NCBI GenBank assembly: GCA_026707145.1
Contig: JAPOXK010000015.1
Coordinates: 1 to 64,000 of the forward strand
DNA length: 64,000 nucleotides
Reading direction: 5' to 3'
From: Chloroflexota bacterium
GTDB lineage: Bacteria; Chloroflexota; Dehalococcoidia; Bin125
Both the position numbers and the translations under genes were made by a program. Shown here one piece after another: positions 36,750 to 45,625 of the stretch (position 1 is its first letter; each line of letters starts with the position of its first letter). Below the pieces are notes generated by a model. It saw nothing but the letters and a program-made list of their open reading frames with translations, searched no databases and had not been told where the DNA came from.

Positions 36750-38261
36750 TCAGGAGCGATCGCGGACCACTGTGGGTGCACTAAATCGCGGGGCCATATC
36801 TTCGTGCATGGGTTGCTGGCCTGCACTACCAACATCCACACTATTAGGCTGCGAGATACTGCTAAGGGTTGAGGAAGAATCACCTACAAGACCTTCATCT
36901 GCAGATGATGTCGACCCCCCGCCATCTCTCGACTTCGCACCGTGGTCCTCTGCTTTTCTTTCCACAGACATCTCTCGGTCTGTGGACTCTATCCGCGGTG
37001 CTGGCGGCACCCACACCTTCAACTCCTGCACAACATCATGATAGAAGTTGTGCACCAGCGCCTCGACACTAGCGACAAATGATCCACGGCCACGCCCTTT
37101 TTTGATTCCCATAGGGCGGTCCATCGCAACAGTGAACCGTAGTGGAAGATCCCTTGGATCATCGGGCATCAACAGGCACTTCACATCTCTACGAACATCC
37201 GCCAGCAACATTGATGTTGATCGGCGTCCCTTGAATCGCGCCGTGATCTGAGCATCGTTAGGGGCGTTGGGTATCTGCCGCACCAGCCAGTTGATCCTGC
37301 TAGTCGTTTTCTTCGTCTCAGGTGCCTTCAGAGTCACCGAAGCGTGGATTCGCTGGGCATGCAGGTAGACCGAGAGGTGTACATCCGCTGCCGCGCCAGG
37401 AATCCGCAACACGCCGTCCAGTTGGCGATCAGCGACTAGTTGGTCCTGGAGATCACGAGTGCGCTTCTCCGGATCTTGTCGATGCGCCTTGCTCGTAACA
37501 ACTTCAACCTTGATTCCTAACTCCCCGCTCAGCTTCAAGCTGAGATGGCGCAGAAATTGATCCCAGCGCATGACAAACTCACGAATACCTTCACTTCCCT
37601 GGTAGAGCGTGCCAAGTCGCGCAGCCTCGCGAATCCTAGGCCAACGCGCACCAAAACCATCAAAGCGCCAAGCACCAGAGCGCTCATCCCCGAGATAGTG
37701 GATCAATTCGTCCAGCAGCCAAGCCTGTTCCGGATCAGAAACTTCCTTCTGTCTGCGCAAGGCCAGCGCCGTCGTCAGGACGTGCATCCAAGACCAATGA
37801 ATCAGCTGTACGTTCTTGAGCAATTTCTTGGAAATCTGCGCAGGATGAGGCAAAGAGGGCGAAACAAACTCGTTAGAGATAGTGATCATAGCGTCGAAGC
37901 CCTCTTGATTAGCCAGGCGGACATAGGCTTCGATCTGGTCTTTGGCAAGGATATTTTGCCCGGTCTTCACTTCGAGGAGCGCGGTCCACTGCTTTCCTCC
38001 CCATGTCACTCTGATGAGACCATCTGGTTGAAGGCCGCGGTCGCCCGCTTTACCGGAGAACCACGGTTCCGCGAACGTTTCAGGTCGTCCCGCTGGTGCT
38101 CCTAGTGGACGCAGAAGCGAGCGACTGAAGCTCGGAATGATCGACATGACAGCCAAAACAGCGGATGTTGCCGCCGCCTCTTGCGCCGTCCCACCCTTGA
38201 GGCCCCGGATAGGAATAAGCCGCGCCTTTTCCCAATTCTCCGTGCCTTCCAACTCAGCCAT
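36750..38261 (-). CDS. Large hypothetical protein with PD-(D/E)XK nuclease-like core
   Basis: 503 residues from ATG at 38261 (GGAAGGGA upstream; an ATG 24 codons earlier is less likely because MAELEGTENWEKARLIPIRG looks like a family N-terminus). The segment LQPDGLIRVTWGGKQWTALLEVKTGQNILAKDQIEAYVRLA has the D...EVK plus downstream Q/E of a PD-(D/E)XK nuclease core (about 85-125). The rest is largely helical with no other motif I know. The gene looks less GC-biased at third positions than its neighbours, consistent with horizontal gain. It may belong to a stress or defence context, but no partner gene is adjacent. The last 70 residues are low-complexity and Ser-rich. Confidence 0.75.
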   Translation of the reverse strand: MAELEGTENWEKARLIPIRGLKGGTAQEAAATSAVLAVMSIIPSFSRSLLRPLGAPAGRPETFAEPWFSGKAGDRGLQPDGLIRVTWGGKQWTALLEVKTGQNILAKDQIEAYVRLANQEGFDAMITISNEFVSPSLPHPAQISKKLLKNVQLIHWSWMHVLTTALALRRQKEVSDPEQAWLLDELIHYLGDERSGAWRFDGFGARWPRIREAARLGTLYQGSEGIREFVMRWDQFLRHLSLKLSGELGIKVEVVTSKAHRQDPEKRTRDLQDQLVADRQLDGVLRIPGAAADVHLSVYLHAQRIHASVTLKAPETKKTTSRINWLVRQIPNAPNDAQITARFKGRRSTSMLLADVRRDVKCLLMPDDPRDLPLRFTVAMDRPMGIKKGRGRGSFVASVEALVHNFYHDVVQELKVWVPPAPRIESTDREMSVERKAEDHGAKSRDGGGSTSSADEGLVGDSSSTLSSISQPNSVDVGSAGQQPMHEDMAPRFSAPTVVRDRS

Positions 38262-38383
38262 TCTTGGTCCCTTCCATCCAGACAGAAAGTGCTCCGGTGG
38301 CGCTATGTTACGTACTAAAACCGATAATCGCACGAAGGAACCCGCCGCAGGGGCGAGCCTCCGAGCAAGCTACGGGGCGGTCT

Positions 38384-38479
38384 TTAGTCGTCCTCAAGCA
38401 AGGCGCAGGTGAGATCGTCGATCCACCAGCACTCGCACGTGGTGAGCGCCTCGTGGGGGGCTGCGCTGGGTCGCTCCCT
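38384..38479 (-). pseudogene. C-terminal remnant of a paralogue of the 10392-10784 gene
   Basis: The last 32 codons before TAA at 38384 encode a tail aligning with the end of the protein at 10392-10784: R-RP---AP--A-T--E-WW/R-IDDLTC-L-ED. At DNA level 15 bases (GACGATCTCACCTGC) are identical. Upstream of this the frame enters the deoxyribosyltransferase gene and has no start of its own, so only the tail survives. Confidence 0.55.
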
Positions 38480-38969
38480 AGCGGGCTGCCTCGGCGCCCC
38501 GTTGCCTTGGGCGCGCCGCCCAACGCGCCAGCGCCTTCTGCGGCGCGGTGATCTCCTCGACCGCCGTGTAGTAGGAGTCCTGCCAGCCATCCTCGGGCAG
38601 CCCCGTGAAGAGCATCAGGTTCAGCGGATACTCATCGCCCTCGGCCACGCGGCGGACGTCGTCCCGAAACAGGAACGTCGGCTTCTTGCAGGCGATCGCC
38701 ATTCCCAGCTCGACCATCACCCCCTCGTCGGGCGGGACGCCGTTGACGACGGCGAAGATCGCATCGGACTCCACCACGTCGCGGAAGTCGGCCTGGCCGA
38801 TGCGGTACTCCCACCCCGCCTTCTGGAAATCGTCGGGGTTGTTGCGGGCAAAAGGCTCCCAGACCTCCAAGCCAAGCTCCTCCAGCGCCGCCACGATCGG
38901 CGGCAGGAGCAGGGCCCGCTGCTGGGTGGAGAATCCGTAGGGATTCGCCAAGTAGATCGTCTTCGCCAT
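38478..38969 (-). CDS. Nucleoside 2-deoxyribosyltransferase-like protein
   Basis: 163 residues from ATG 38969; GGGAAG lies 7 bases before it, whereas the ATG at 38975 is too close. MAKTIYLANPYGFST is the family opening (IYLA-P.FS), followed by VWEPFARNN, RIGQADFRDVVESDAIFAVVNGVPPDEGVMVELGMAIACKKP. The DEGVMVELGMA motif carries the glutamate that acts as nucleophile in nucleoside 2-deoxyribosyltransferases; related proteins act as deoxynucleoside hydrolases in nucleotide salvage. YEYPLNLMLF-type GDEYPLNLMLFTG near the C-terminus also fits. Stand-alone gene upstream of amt. Confidence 0.87.
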   Translation of the reverse strand: MAKTIYLANPYGFSTQQRALLLPPIVAALEELGLEVWEPFARNNPDDFQKAGWEYRIGQADFRDVVESDAIFAVVNGVPPDEGVMVELGMAIACKKPTFLFRDDVRRVAEGDEYPLNLMLFTGLPEDGWQDSYYTAVEEITAPQKALARWAARPRQRGAEAAR

Positions 38970-39153
38970 GGTCATGCTTCCCGTGCGACGGGCGCCTTGT
39001 AGCGACTCCGCCACTTGACCCATGCACCGTCCACTTGGAGACGGCCTCACCAGCCGCTCTCGTCGGTCATCGCCATGGACTGCGCGCGGCCAGGCCCTCT
39101 ACGCCCGATCCGGATCGCTCTCGGAGCGCTGAGCCGCTTCCGCAGGCCCGCGG

Positions 39154-40572
39154 TCAGTCGTCGTCGCCGTACTCTTCCGGCATCAGCACGAACTCGGGGT
39201 AGGCCTCGAGTCCCAGCTCGCCGGCATCCTGACCGAGACGCTCGACCTGCTTCGAGACCCGGACGCTGACGGTCACGTCCAGCAATCGCCACAGCAGGAA
39301 CGACACCGTGAACACGAACGCGCCGATCGCCAAGATGCCGACCAGTTGCACGCCGAAGTCCCCGCCGGCGGCGATACAGACCGCCAGGGTGCCCCAGATG
39401 CCGGCGAAGAGGTGGGCCGGCACCGCGCCGACGACGTCGTCCAGCTTGATCTTCTCGAAGAGCTTGAGCCCGGCGACGACGATCAAGCCGCCGATGGCGC
39501 CGATGACGATCGCCCAATAGTGATCGACGATGTCGGGACCGGCGGTAATCGAGACGAGCCCCGCGATCGCGCCGTTGAGGCCGGCGAAGAGGTCGGTGCG
39601 TCCGAGGATGTAGCGCGAGACGGCGAGCGCGGCCATGACGCCGGCCGCCGCCGCCAGGTTGGTGTTCACGAGCACGTGGCTCATCGCCACCGCATCGCCC
39701 GCGCTCCCCAACGCCAGCTGCGAGCCGCCGTTGAAGCCGAACCACCCCAGCCAGAGGATGAAGACGCCCAGCGTCACCGCCAGGATGTTGGAGGGAGGCG
39801 TGGCCTTGACCGAGCCGTCGCGGCGGAATTTCCCCAGCCGCGGCCCGACCACCAGGATGCCCGCGAGCGCGGCCCAACCGCCGGTGCTGTGCACGATCGT
39901 CGAGCCGGCGAAGTCCTGGAACCCCATCTCGGCCAGCCAGCCGCCGCCCCAAGTCCAGGCGCCCACGATCGGATAGATGATCGCCGTCAGCACCAGCACG
40001 AAGGCGAAGAACGACCACATCTTGACCCGCTCGGCGAGAGCGCCGGAAACGATGGAGGCCGCGGTCGCCACGAAGACCATCTGGAAGAACCAGTCCGACA
40101 TGGTGGCGTACGAGGAATCGGCCAGGACGGCGTCCACCGCGCCCTCCTCCCCATCGAGCAGCGCAATCTCGGCGGCCGACGGTCCGTAGAGGAGGTCAAA
40201 GGAGCCGATGAAGCCCCCGACGATGTCGCCGTACATGAAGTTGTAGCCGATGATGAAATAGGCCAGCCCGGCGATCGAGTAGAGCCCCACGTTCTTGAGG
40301 CAGATCATCGAGGCGTTCTTGGTGCGCACCGAACCGGATTCGAGCATGGTGAATCCGGCGCACATCCACATCACCAGCGCGCCCCAGACCAGGAACGAGA
40401 ACGTGTTGAAGATGAACGCGCTCTCCTCCTCGACTCCCGCCGCGTGCGCCACGGCGGGACGAGCCAAGAGGAGGACGACCGTCGCGAGGCCCGTGGCCGC
40501 CAGCATGGCGGCGAGACGGCGCTGCAAAAGGATATTGGTTAGCACTCTCAAAGCAGTTTTGCGATCAACCAC
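39154..40572 (-). CDS. amt: Ammonium transporter
   Basis: 472 residues from a GTG at 40572, which has GAGGG 6 bases upstream; a longer frame reaches 40644 but has no ribosome binding site. An N-terminal helix resembling a signal peptide (to AVAHAAG) precedes eleven hydrophobic segments. AmtB motifs: FLVWGALVMWMCAGFTMLESGSVRTKN, DFAGSTIVHSTGGWAAL (first pore histidine), LGWFGFNGGSQL, NLAAAAGVMAALAVSR, and GAVPAHLFAGIWGTLA (second pore histidine). The C-terminal tail ends EEYGDDD. No glnB/glnK follows in the window, so the usual PII regulator must lie elsewhere. Confidence 0.95.
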   Translation of the reverse strand: MVDRKTALRVLTNILLQRRLAAMLAATGLATVVLLLARPAVAHAAGVEEESAFIFNTFSFLVWGALVMWMCAGFTMLESGSVRTKNASMICLKNVGLYSIAGLAYFIIGYNFMYGDIVGGFIGSFDLLYGPSAAEIALLDGEEGAVDAVLADSSYATMSDWFFQMVFVATAASIVSGALAERVKMWSFFAFVLVLTAIIYPIVGAWTWGGGWLAEMGFQDFAGSTIVHSTGGWAALAGILVVGPRLGKFRRDGSVKATPPSNILAVTLGVFILWLGWFGFNGGSQLALGSAGDAVAMSHVLVNTNLAAAAGVMAALAVSRYILGRTDLFAGLNGAIAGLVSITAGPDIVDHYWAIVIGAIGGLIVVAGLKLFEKIKLDDVVGAVPAHLFAGIWGTLAVCIAAGGDFGVQLVGILAIGAFVFTVSFLLWRLLDVTVSVRVSKQVERLGQDAGELGLEAYPEFVLMPEEYGDDD

Positions 40573-40917
40573 CGCTGTCCCTCGATTTGGAATGACGATA
40601 CGGAATGGCCAGCTTGGAGCAGGAGGCACCCATGCGTCGGTCACCGATCCCCGGTCGCAGGATCGACGCGCCGAGATTGACGGAAGCGCGGCATGCGGTC
40701 AAGCCATTGAAGGGAGAGAACCCGAGATGTCTACCGGGGCCGCGCCCTTGGTCGACATAGTGGCTAGCACGGCGCGCGTTGGAACGGGATCTCCCTGCGT
40801 TTCCGGCAGCAGCAAGCCCGCTCATTTCCGAGCCAGCGTTCTCTGACAAGCGCGACCGCAGCAACTCTGCGAGCATGCGCCCACTCCGGCGCGGACGCAC
40901 CAGCAAGCGAGGACCTC
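40573..40917. other. Intergenic region between divergent amt and hydrolase genes
   Basis: About 345 bases. No reading frame with family-like content, no clear hairpin terminator. It should contain both promoters, but I could not pick out convincing -35/-10 pairs. GCGAGGA at the right end is the ribosome binding site of the next gene. Confidence 0.45.
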
Positions 40918-41694
40918 ATGTCCACCGAACCCTCCCTCACCATTGAGACCCTGCTCCCCGGCATGTCCTGGTTCACCGACATCGGACGCGTCTCCTTCTG
41001 CTCCATCCTCCTCATCACCGCAGAGGACAAGCGCATTCTCGTCGACACGGGGCACGCCGGCCGCCGCGTCGCCACGCTGGAAGCGCTCCGAGTGCGCGGC
41101 ATTCAACCCACGGAGATCGACTACGTTTTCCAGACGCACGCCCACTTCGACCACGTCCAGAACTTCGACCTCTTCCCGGACGCTCCCGTCCTCCTCACCC
41201 CCGCGGAGCTCCAGTACGTGCAGCGCCCGCATCCCAACGACTTCGGCACGCCCCTCTGGACCGCCGCCGCCCTCGCCACGACCCGCACGCAAGAGGTCAG
41301 TGAAGGCGATGAGATCGCGCGCGGCGTCCGCGTCATCGAGCTTCCCGGCCACTCCGCCGGCAGCGCCGGCCTTCTCCTCGAAACCGAAGCCGGCCGCATC
41401 GGCGTCGCCGGTGACGCTGTGGCTGCCGGTTGGTCGGCTCGCGATCGCATGCCGGCCATCGTCTTCTGGAACGAGCAGCAGTCCCGCGAGAGCATCGACA
41501 AGATCCTGGCCAGCGCCGATCTCATCTACCCGGGCCACGACCGGCCTTTCCGTCTCGTCGACGGCGAGATCGCCTATCACGAGCCCTTCCAGCTCACCAT
41601 CGGCAACCTCGACCCGGCCCGTGAAGGCCTCCGCTTCGACCCGACCCCGCCCACCACGTTCATCATGCCCGGCATCGAAACGCAGACGCTCTAA
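40918..41694 (+). CDS. Metallo-beta-lactamase-fold hydrolase
   Basis: 258 residues. The metal-binding motif is THAHFDHVQN (H74, H76, D78, H79), with further ligands in LPGHSAGS, VAGDAVA and YPGHDRPF, the full dinuclear-zinc set. Length and order resemble AiiA-like N-acyl-homoserine lactonases, but other lactonases and thioesterases share this layout, so function is unassigned. ATG at 40918 with GCGAGGA 6 bases upstream. No signal peptide, so cytoplasmic. Convergent with the MFS transporter gene. Confidence 0.9.
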   Translation: MSTEPSLTIETLLPGMSWFTDIGRVSFCSILLITAEDKRILVDTGHAGRRVATLEALRVRGIQPTEIDYVFQTHAHFDHVQNFDLFPDAPVLLTPAELQYVQRPHPNDFGTPLWTAAALATTRTQEVSEGDEIARGVRVIELPGHSAGSAGLLLETEAGRIGVAGDAVAAGWSARDRMPAIVFWNEQQSRESIDKILASADLIYPGHDRPFRLVDGEIAYHEPFQLTIGNLDPAREGLRFDPTPPTTFIMPGIETQTL

Positions 41695-41850
41695 CCTACG
41701 CGGCGGGCTTCCAAATCCGAGGCGTAGAGATCCCCCGTCCCCGGGCCATCAAATCCTGAGGCTGGGCCTCTCTCGGGCTATCGCACGCCCCCAGGGCGGG
41801 ACCGTCGGGCTCTCCGCAGCCGGGCGCGGGCCGCGCTGGACCGGTGAGAC

Positions 41851-43344
41851 TTACCCCGGCGGCGATGGAGGAAACGGCTCTAGGTGAAGCTCCTCCGACT
41901 CCTCGACATCCTCCACTTGCATCAGCAAGGCCGGCAGGATGGCGACCAGGGCCAGGAACCCCGCGATCGTGAAGAGGTTCTGGAAGACGGTCACGCCGGC
42001 CTCGATCAAGGGGGCCTCGGTTTCCTCGAACGTATCGCCGAGCGTCACGTGGCCGGTCAGGCTGTAGAAGCGCTCGATCCCCCAGGCGGACAAGGCCGCC
42101 AGCCCCAACGCCATCCCCATCATGCGCGAGGCGGTGACCAACGAGGCCGCGGCGCCCCAATAATGACTCGGCGCCGCGCTCAAAGCGCTGACGTGTATGG
42201 GAGGAATGACCAGCCCAAATCCAAAACCCGCCATGACCAGAGGCACAGTGAGCCTGGGTTCCGCCACCACCGTCTCCCAGCTACTCATGACCAGCAAGCC
42301 CGCTCCGATAAGCGCCAGGCCAGCGACGCACACCGGTCTCACTCCCGTCCAACGCAGAATGTATCCTCCTACCAGCGCCCCTATCGGAATGCAGGCCGTA
42401 AGACGAAACAGGTGGAGGGCGCTCTCCCAGGCCTCCTTCTCCATGACGGTGGCGGCCATGAGGGGCACGGCGACCAGGGAGATGATGAGGGCGACCCCCA
42501 CGAGAAACTGGGTCATGTTGGATGATGCAAAAGCCTTGGAGCTGTACAGAAACGACGCGAACAGCGGTTGGATCGCTCGTCTCTGGACGACCACAAACAC
42601 GCCTACCAGGAAAATCCCAAATGCGATCAGCAGATAGGGGACGATGGAATCCCCCGTAAAGACGCTTCTTTGGGCCAGCGCCATGGTGAGAACGGTGAGG
42701 GCACCTGCCAGCGCCAGCGCCCCGAAGTAGTCCATTTTTGCCCCAGGATTGACCCGGTTCGGCAAGATGGCCAGAAGGCCGATCAGAAAGAAGCTCTGGG
42801 GAATGTCCAGCCAGAAAATCCAGCGCCAGCCAATCCACTCGATGATGGCTCCGCCGTAGAGGGGGCCCAACACGGACCCCGCTTCGGCCGAGGCGGCCAC
42901 GAGTCCGAGCGCAACTCCCCTCTTCTCCGGCGAAACGGCTCCCACCGCCATAGCCAGACCGATAGGAACCGTGGCCCCGCCGCCGATGGCTTGGAGCACC
43001 CTGGCAGATACGATCCAAGAGAAGTCCGGCGCAATCGCCACCAACGCCGACCCGATGGAGAACAGAACCAGTGCGGCTTGGAACATCCTGACGCGGCCGC
43101 GGACATCGGACAGGCGCCCCGCCAACGGCATGGCCACGGTGTAGGCGATCAGATAGCCGGTGACGATCCACGCCGCCGTGTCGAGGTCCGTAAGGGGGAT
43201 TTCCAAGTCCACCATGACGGCGGGCAGCGCGGCCACCACCACGGTCTGGTCCAGGGCAGTCGAGAATACCCCCAGGCACAGGATCGATAGGACGACCGTC
43301 TGGGAAGAACCCAGGGACCTAAAGCCGGACCGGGCGGCGTTCAT
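41851..43344 (-). CDS. MFS exporter of the DHA2 (EmrB/QacA, P55-like) type
   Basis: 497 residues with 14 predicted hydrophobic segments. LCLGVFSTALDQTVVVAALPAVMVDL (helix 1 with the family D-T-V-V motif), ADLSDVRGRVRMF-type motif A (GRLSDVRGRVRMFQAAL), and motif C-like GLVAASAEAGSVLGPLYGGAIIEW identify a DHA2 drug/proton antiporter. Its ATG overlaps the stop codon of the LprG-like lipoprotein gene by four bases. In mycobacteria the DHA2 member P55 (Rv1410c) is encoded with the lipoprotein LprG and together they move triacylglycerols and lipoglycans to the cell surface; the pairing here suggests a similar lipid export function rather than drug resistance. Confidence 0.9.
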   Translation of the reverse strand: MNAARSGFRSLGSSQTVVLSILCLGVFSTALDQTVVVAALPAVMVDLEIPLTDLDTAAWIVTGYLIAYTVAMPLAGRLSDVRGRVRMFQAALVLFSIGSALVAIAPDFSWIVSARVLQAIGGGATVPIGLAMAVGAVSPEKRGVALGLVAASAEAGSVLGPLYGGAIIEWIGWRWIFWLDIPQSFFLIGLLAILPNRVNPGAKMDYFGALALAGALTVLTMALAQRSVFTGDSIVPYLLIAFGIFLVGVFVVVQRRAIQPLFASFLYSSKAFASSNMTQFLVGVALIISLVAVPLMAATVMEKEAWESALHLFRLTACIPIGALVGGYILRWTGVRPVCVAGLALIGAGLLVMSSWETVVAEPRLTVPLVMAGFGFGLVIPPIHVSALSAAPSHYWGAAASLVTASRMMGMALGLAALSAWGIERFYSLTGHVTLGDTFEETEAPLIEAGVTVFQNLFTIAGFLALVAILPALLMQVEDVEESEELHLEPFPPSPPG

Positions 43345-44075
43345 GGCCCAGCGGCGGTATCCGGAAGTTGGATCTCAACGGGGACGTTCACGTCCGAGAT
43401 GGTCACTAGACGCTTCGTTCCCAGCGCGTCGTCGTCGTAGAGCCGGCCATCGATTCTCATCTGCCGCAAAATGTGCTCACCCTCGTCAATCCACAGGGTC
43501 AACGTGATGGGATGACCCGGATCCAGGGCCGTGATGAGGGCCGACAGCTCTTCCGAAACGATATTGCCCTCGACCAGGATCGTCTGAGCGTCCCCTACGG
43601 TCTCCCGGCCTGTAATGGCCGCGTCCCTCATCAGGGGCAGCACCTCGCTCAACGCCGGGCCTACCCTCCCGAAGTTGAAGGGCACCTGATCGAGGGGCAG
43701 GGGAAGCCACGGCGCGTCCTCGGAGAACTTCATGAATGCCTGCTCCCCCACCGCTACCATTTCGATCTCCACGAATCCCATCGCAGCAGCCACCACCTCC
43801 ACCAGCATCCGAAAGCCGTCGGGAGACTTTATCTCCGCTTCCATGCTCTTGAACGTCGTCCCAAAGAATTGGGCTCCCGATTCCGTTTCATCGACCATCG
43901 CGACCTTGGCCGTGGACATGGCGGCTAACTCTTCCCCCGCACTCGCGAGCAACTCATCCACCGACAACTCGTCGGTGGATGTGGATCCCCCTCCGCATGC
44001 GGCTGCCGCGAACAGGAAACCGACCGCCAACACGGTGATGGATAAGTTGAGACGTAACGTCTTGGACCAGTTCAT
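43341..44075 (-). CDS. LppX/LprAFG-family lipoprotein
   Basis: 244 residues. Lipobox FAAAAC with C27, then SVDELLASAGEELAAMSTAKVAMVDETESGAQF, a region rich in beta strands including FRMLVEVVAAAMGFVEIEMVAVGEQAFMKF and the C-terminal DPGHPITLTLWIDEGEHILRQMRIDGRL. This matches the LppX/LprG fold, a lipid-carrying half-barrel. ATG at 44075. It precedes and is translationally coupled to the MFS exporter gene. Expected outside the cell membrane as a lipid acceptor or carrier. Lipid identity unknown. Confidence 0.85.
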   Translation of the reverse strand: MNWSKTLRLNLSITVLAVGFLFAAAACGGGSTSTDELSVDELLASAGEELAAMSTAKVAMVDETESGAQFFGTTFKSMEAEIKSPDGFRMLVEVVAAAMGFVEIEMVAVGEQAFMKFSEDAPWLPLPLDQVPFNFGRVGPALSEVLPLMRDAAITGRETVGDAQTILVEGNIVSEELSALITALDPGHPITLTLWIDEGEHILRQMRIDGRLYDDDALGTKRLVTISDVNVPVEIQLPDTAAGP

Positions 44076-44563
44076 CTGCCTATCTCCATGACCCGCAGCC
44101 TACGGAGAGACGGCGATCGCACGAAGAACTGAGCCTTCTTCCAATCACCCACGCGCGGCCTTCGTTGGGCGAAGATCCACTCCAAGGCACTCCTCCAGCA
44201 GTGTGGAGAGCGGCCTCGAGCGATGCTGCGTCGGACGGTGCGCCCGCCATCCCTACACCATCTATCGGCCTAGCGACGCCAAACGAGTATCTCCCAACCA
44301 ACGGTTGGGGGCGTCTGGCCATTGATGGTATCACCGTATGCGCCCTCGTCGTCGCACGGTCGCAGGCGACGATACGCCATTCGATGAGCGGGCTGGCGGC
44401 ATTGGGTTATGCCCGGGCGGATCGACCGACACCGCGAACGGGAAAGCTTCTCTGGGCTCTATGGGCGTAGAGTTTGTCCAGTTGCGATCTGAAACACAAA
44501 GGCTCTAGACCAATAGAAGATCCACAGGCGCTCCCACAGCCAAGCTCCGCAGAAGGCCGCCAC
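44076..44563. other. Intergenic stretch with no supported gene
   Basis: Nearly 490 bases. Open frames on both strands have no ribosome binding site and no recognisable protein character. It separates the divergent lipoprotein and NYN genes and presumably holds their promoters. Confidence 0.45.
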
Positions 44564-44956
44564 ACGACCCGTCTGATCGTCGACGGTATGAACGTGATCG
44601 GCTCCCGGCCCGACGGCTGGTGGCGCGACCGCAAGGGCGCCGCCCGCCGTCTCGTAGCACAGCTCCAAGCGCTGGCCGCCTCCAGCGACGACGCGCTTGC
44701 CGTCGTCCTCGACGGCCGCCCCCTCCCCGGCCTGCCCGAGGGCGCGCACCAAGGCGTCACCGTCTACTACGCCACCCGGCCCGGCCCCAACGCCGCCGAC
44801 GACCGCATCGTCGATCTCATCGCCGCCGATGCCAACCCCAACTCGCTCACGATCGTCACCTCCGACCGCACCCTCCGCGAGCGCGCTCGGCATCTTCGCG
44901 CCGAGGTCGTCGGCGCCGGCGCCCTGCTCCGACGCCTCGACGCCCTTGAAGGCTAG
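44564..44956 (+). CDS. NYN-domain (YacP-like) RNase-type protein, probable ACG start
   Basis: About 130 residues: TRLIVDGMNVIGSRPDGWWRDRKGAARRLVAQLQAL, then AVVLDGRPLP, DDRIVDLIAAD and TIVTSDRTLRERARHLRAEVVGAGALLRRLDAL. The acidic residues D (VDGMN), D (VVLDG), DD (ADDRI) and D (TSDRT) form the PIN-like catalytic set of NYN RNases, which act on tRNA or mRNA. The frame extends upstream to a TTG at 44474, but that extension is low-complexity. The family N-terminus starts at TRLIVDG, where an ACG codon at 44564-44566 follows AGAAGG by 7 bases; I therefore favour an ACG start. Confidence 0.8.
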   Translation, partial: TTRLIVDGMNVIGSRPDGWWRDRKGAARRLVAQLQALAASSDDALAVVLDGRPLPGLPEGAHQGVTVYYATRPGPNAADDRIVDLIAADANPNSLTIVTSDRTLRERARHLRAEVVGAGALLRRLDALEG

Positions 44957-45138
44957 CCCGCGTCCGGCGGCTCGATCTTAGGCAAGCTCCCAGACCACAC
45001 GCCGCCGTGCCCGTCCCGCACCTCCACGAAGATCAGGGTATCCGTGCGGCCGATCAGCTCCACCCGCCATTCCTCGGCGGGCTCACGGCTTTCCTCATCA
45101 CCGGTTCCCTCATGATTTCGGGGGGTCGCGTCGCTCAT
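44953..45138 (-). CDS. Small hypothetical protein
   Basis: 61 residues from ATG at 45138: MSDATPRNHEGTGDEES, then EEWRVELIGRTDTLIFVEVRDGHGGVWSGSLPKIEPP. The second half has a beta-hairpin-like pattern. It converges on the NYN gene with a 4-base overlap of ends and overlaps the end of the upstream membrane-protein gene by 29 bases, suggesting translational coupling with the latter. No family recognised. Confidence 0.5.
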   Translation of the reverse strand: MSDATPRNHEGTGDEESREPAEEWRVELIGRTDTLIFVEVRDGHGGVWSGSLPKIEPPDAG

Positions 45139-45472
45139 CCTGCCCTCGCATCCCGCCGGATCCCGCAACCGGCACCGGTGCCGGCGTCCGCACGGGCGGC
45201 TCCCTCATGGGAGGAAGCCCCGGCCTCGGACGCGCTTCGGCGCTCTCGCGGTCCCGCAGCCGCCGGTAGCGCCATACCGCCCCGGCCAGCACCGTCACGA
45301 TCATCCCACCCACCACGAAATACACCAGCGACGCCACTCCAAGCGTGCCCGTGAGTCCGAATGGGAGCCAGATCGCTCCCCCAAGCAGCACTCCCATCGA
45401 CGCCGGGAATCGCACGAGCCACTGCACCACCCGCTGCCCATACGACCGCTGACTGGCTCCTCCCCACTCCAT
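45110..45472 (-). CDS. Small membrane protein
   Basis: 120 residues. Two hydrophobic segments (about 25-45 and 48-68) in RVVQWLVRFPASMGVLLGG and VASLVYFVVGGMIVTVLAGAV, followed by a basic, Pro/Arg-rich cytoplasmic tail. ATG at 45472. Its end overlaps the small gene downstream. Function unknown; likely an accessory membrane protein. Confidence 0.55.
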   Translation of the reverse strand: MEWGGASQRSYGQRVVQWLVRFPASMGVLLGGAIWLPFGLTGTLGVASLVYFVVGGMIVTVLAGAVWRYRRLRDRESAEARPRPGLPPMREPPVRTPAPVPVAGSGGMRGQDERRDPPKS

Positions 45473-45625
45473 CCTGCGATGCTACCAGCCGATCGATCCA
45501 AGCCGTCGCCAGCCTGCGGTAGGCTCTGCCGGGCAGCGGTCGCCGGCCGCGCTGCGTACCCGCGCCGGCGCCCATGACGGGCCGTCCAATACCGCCACCC
45601 CCCTGCTCAGACGTCGGAGAGCGAA

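Noticed and set aside
44165-44470. 101-codon frame in the gap before the NYN gene
   Set aside because: No ribosome binding site, no family resemblance, and a competing frame on the other strand.
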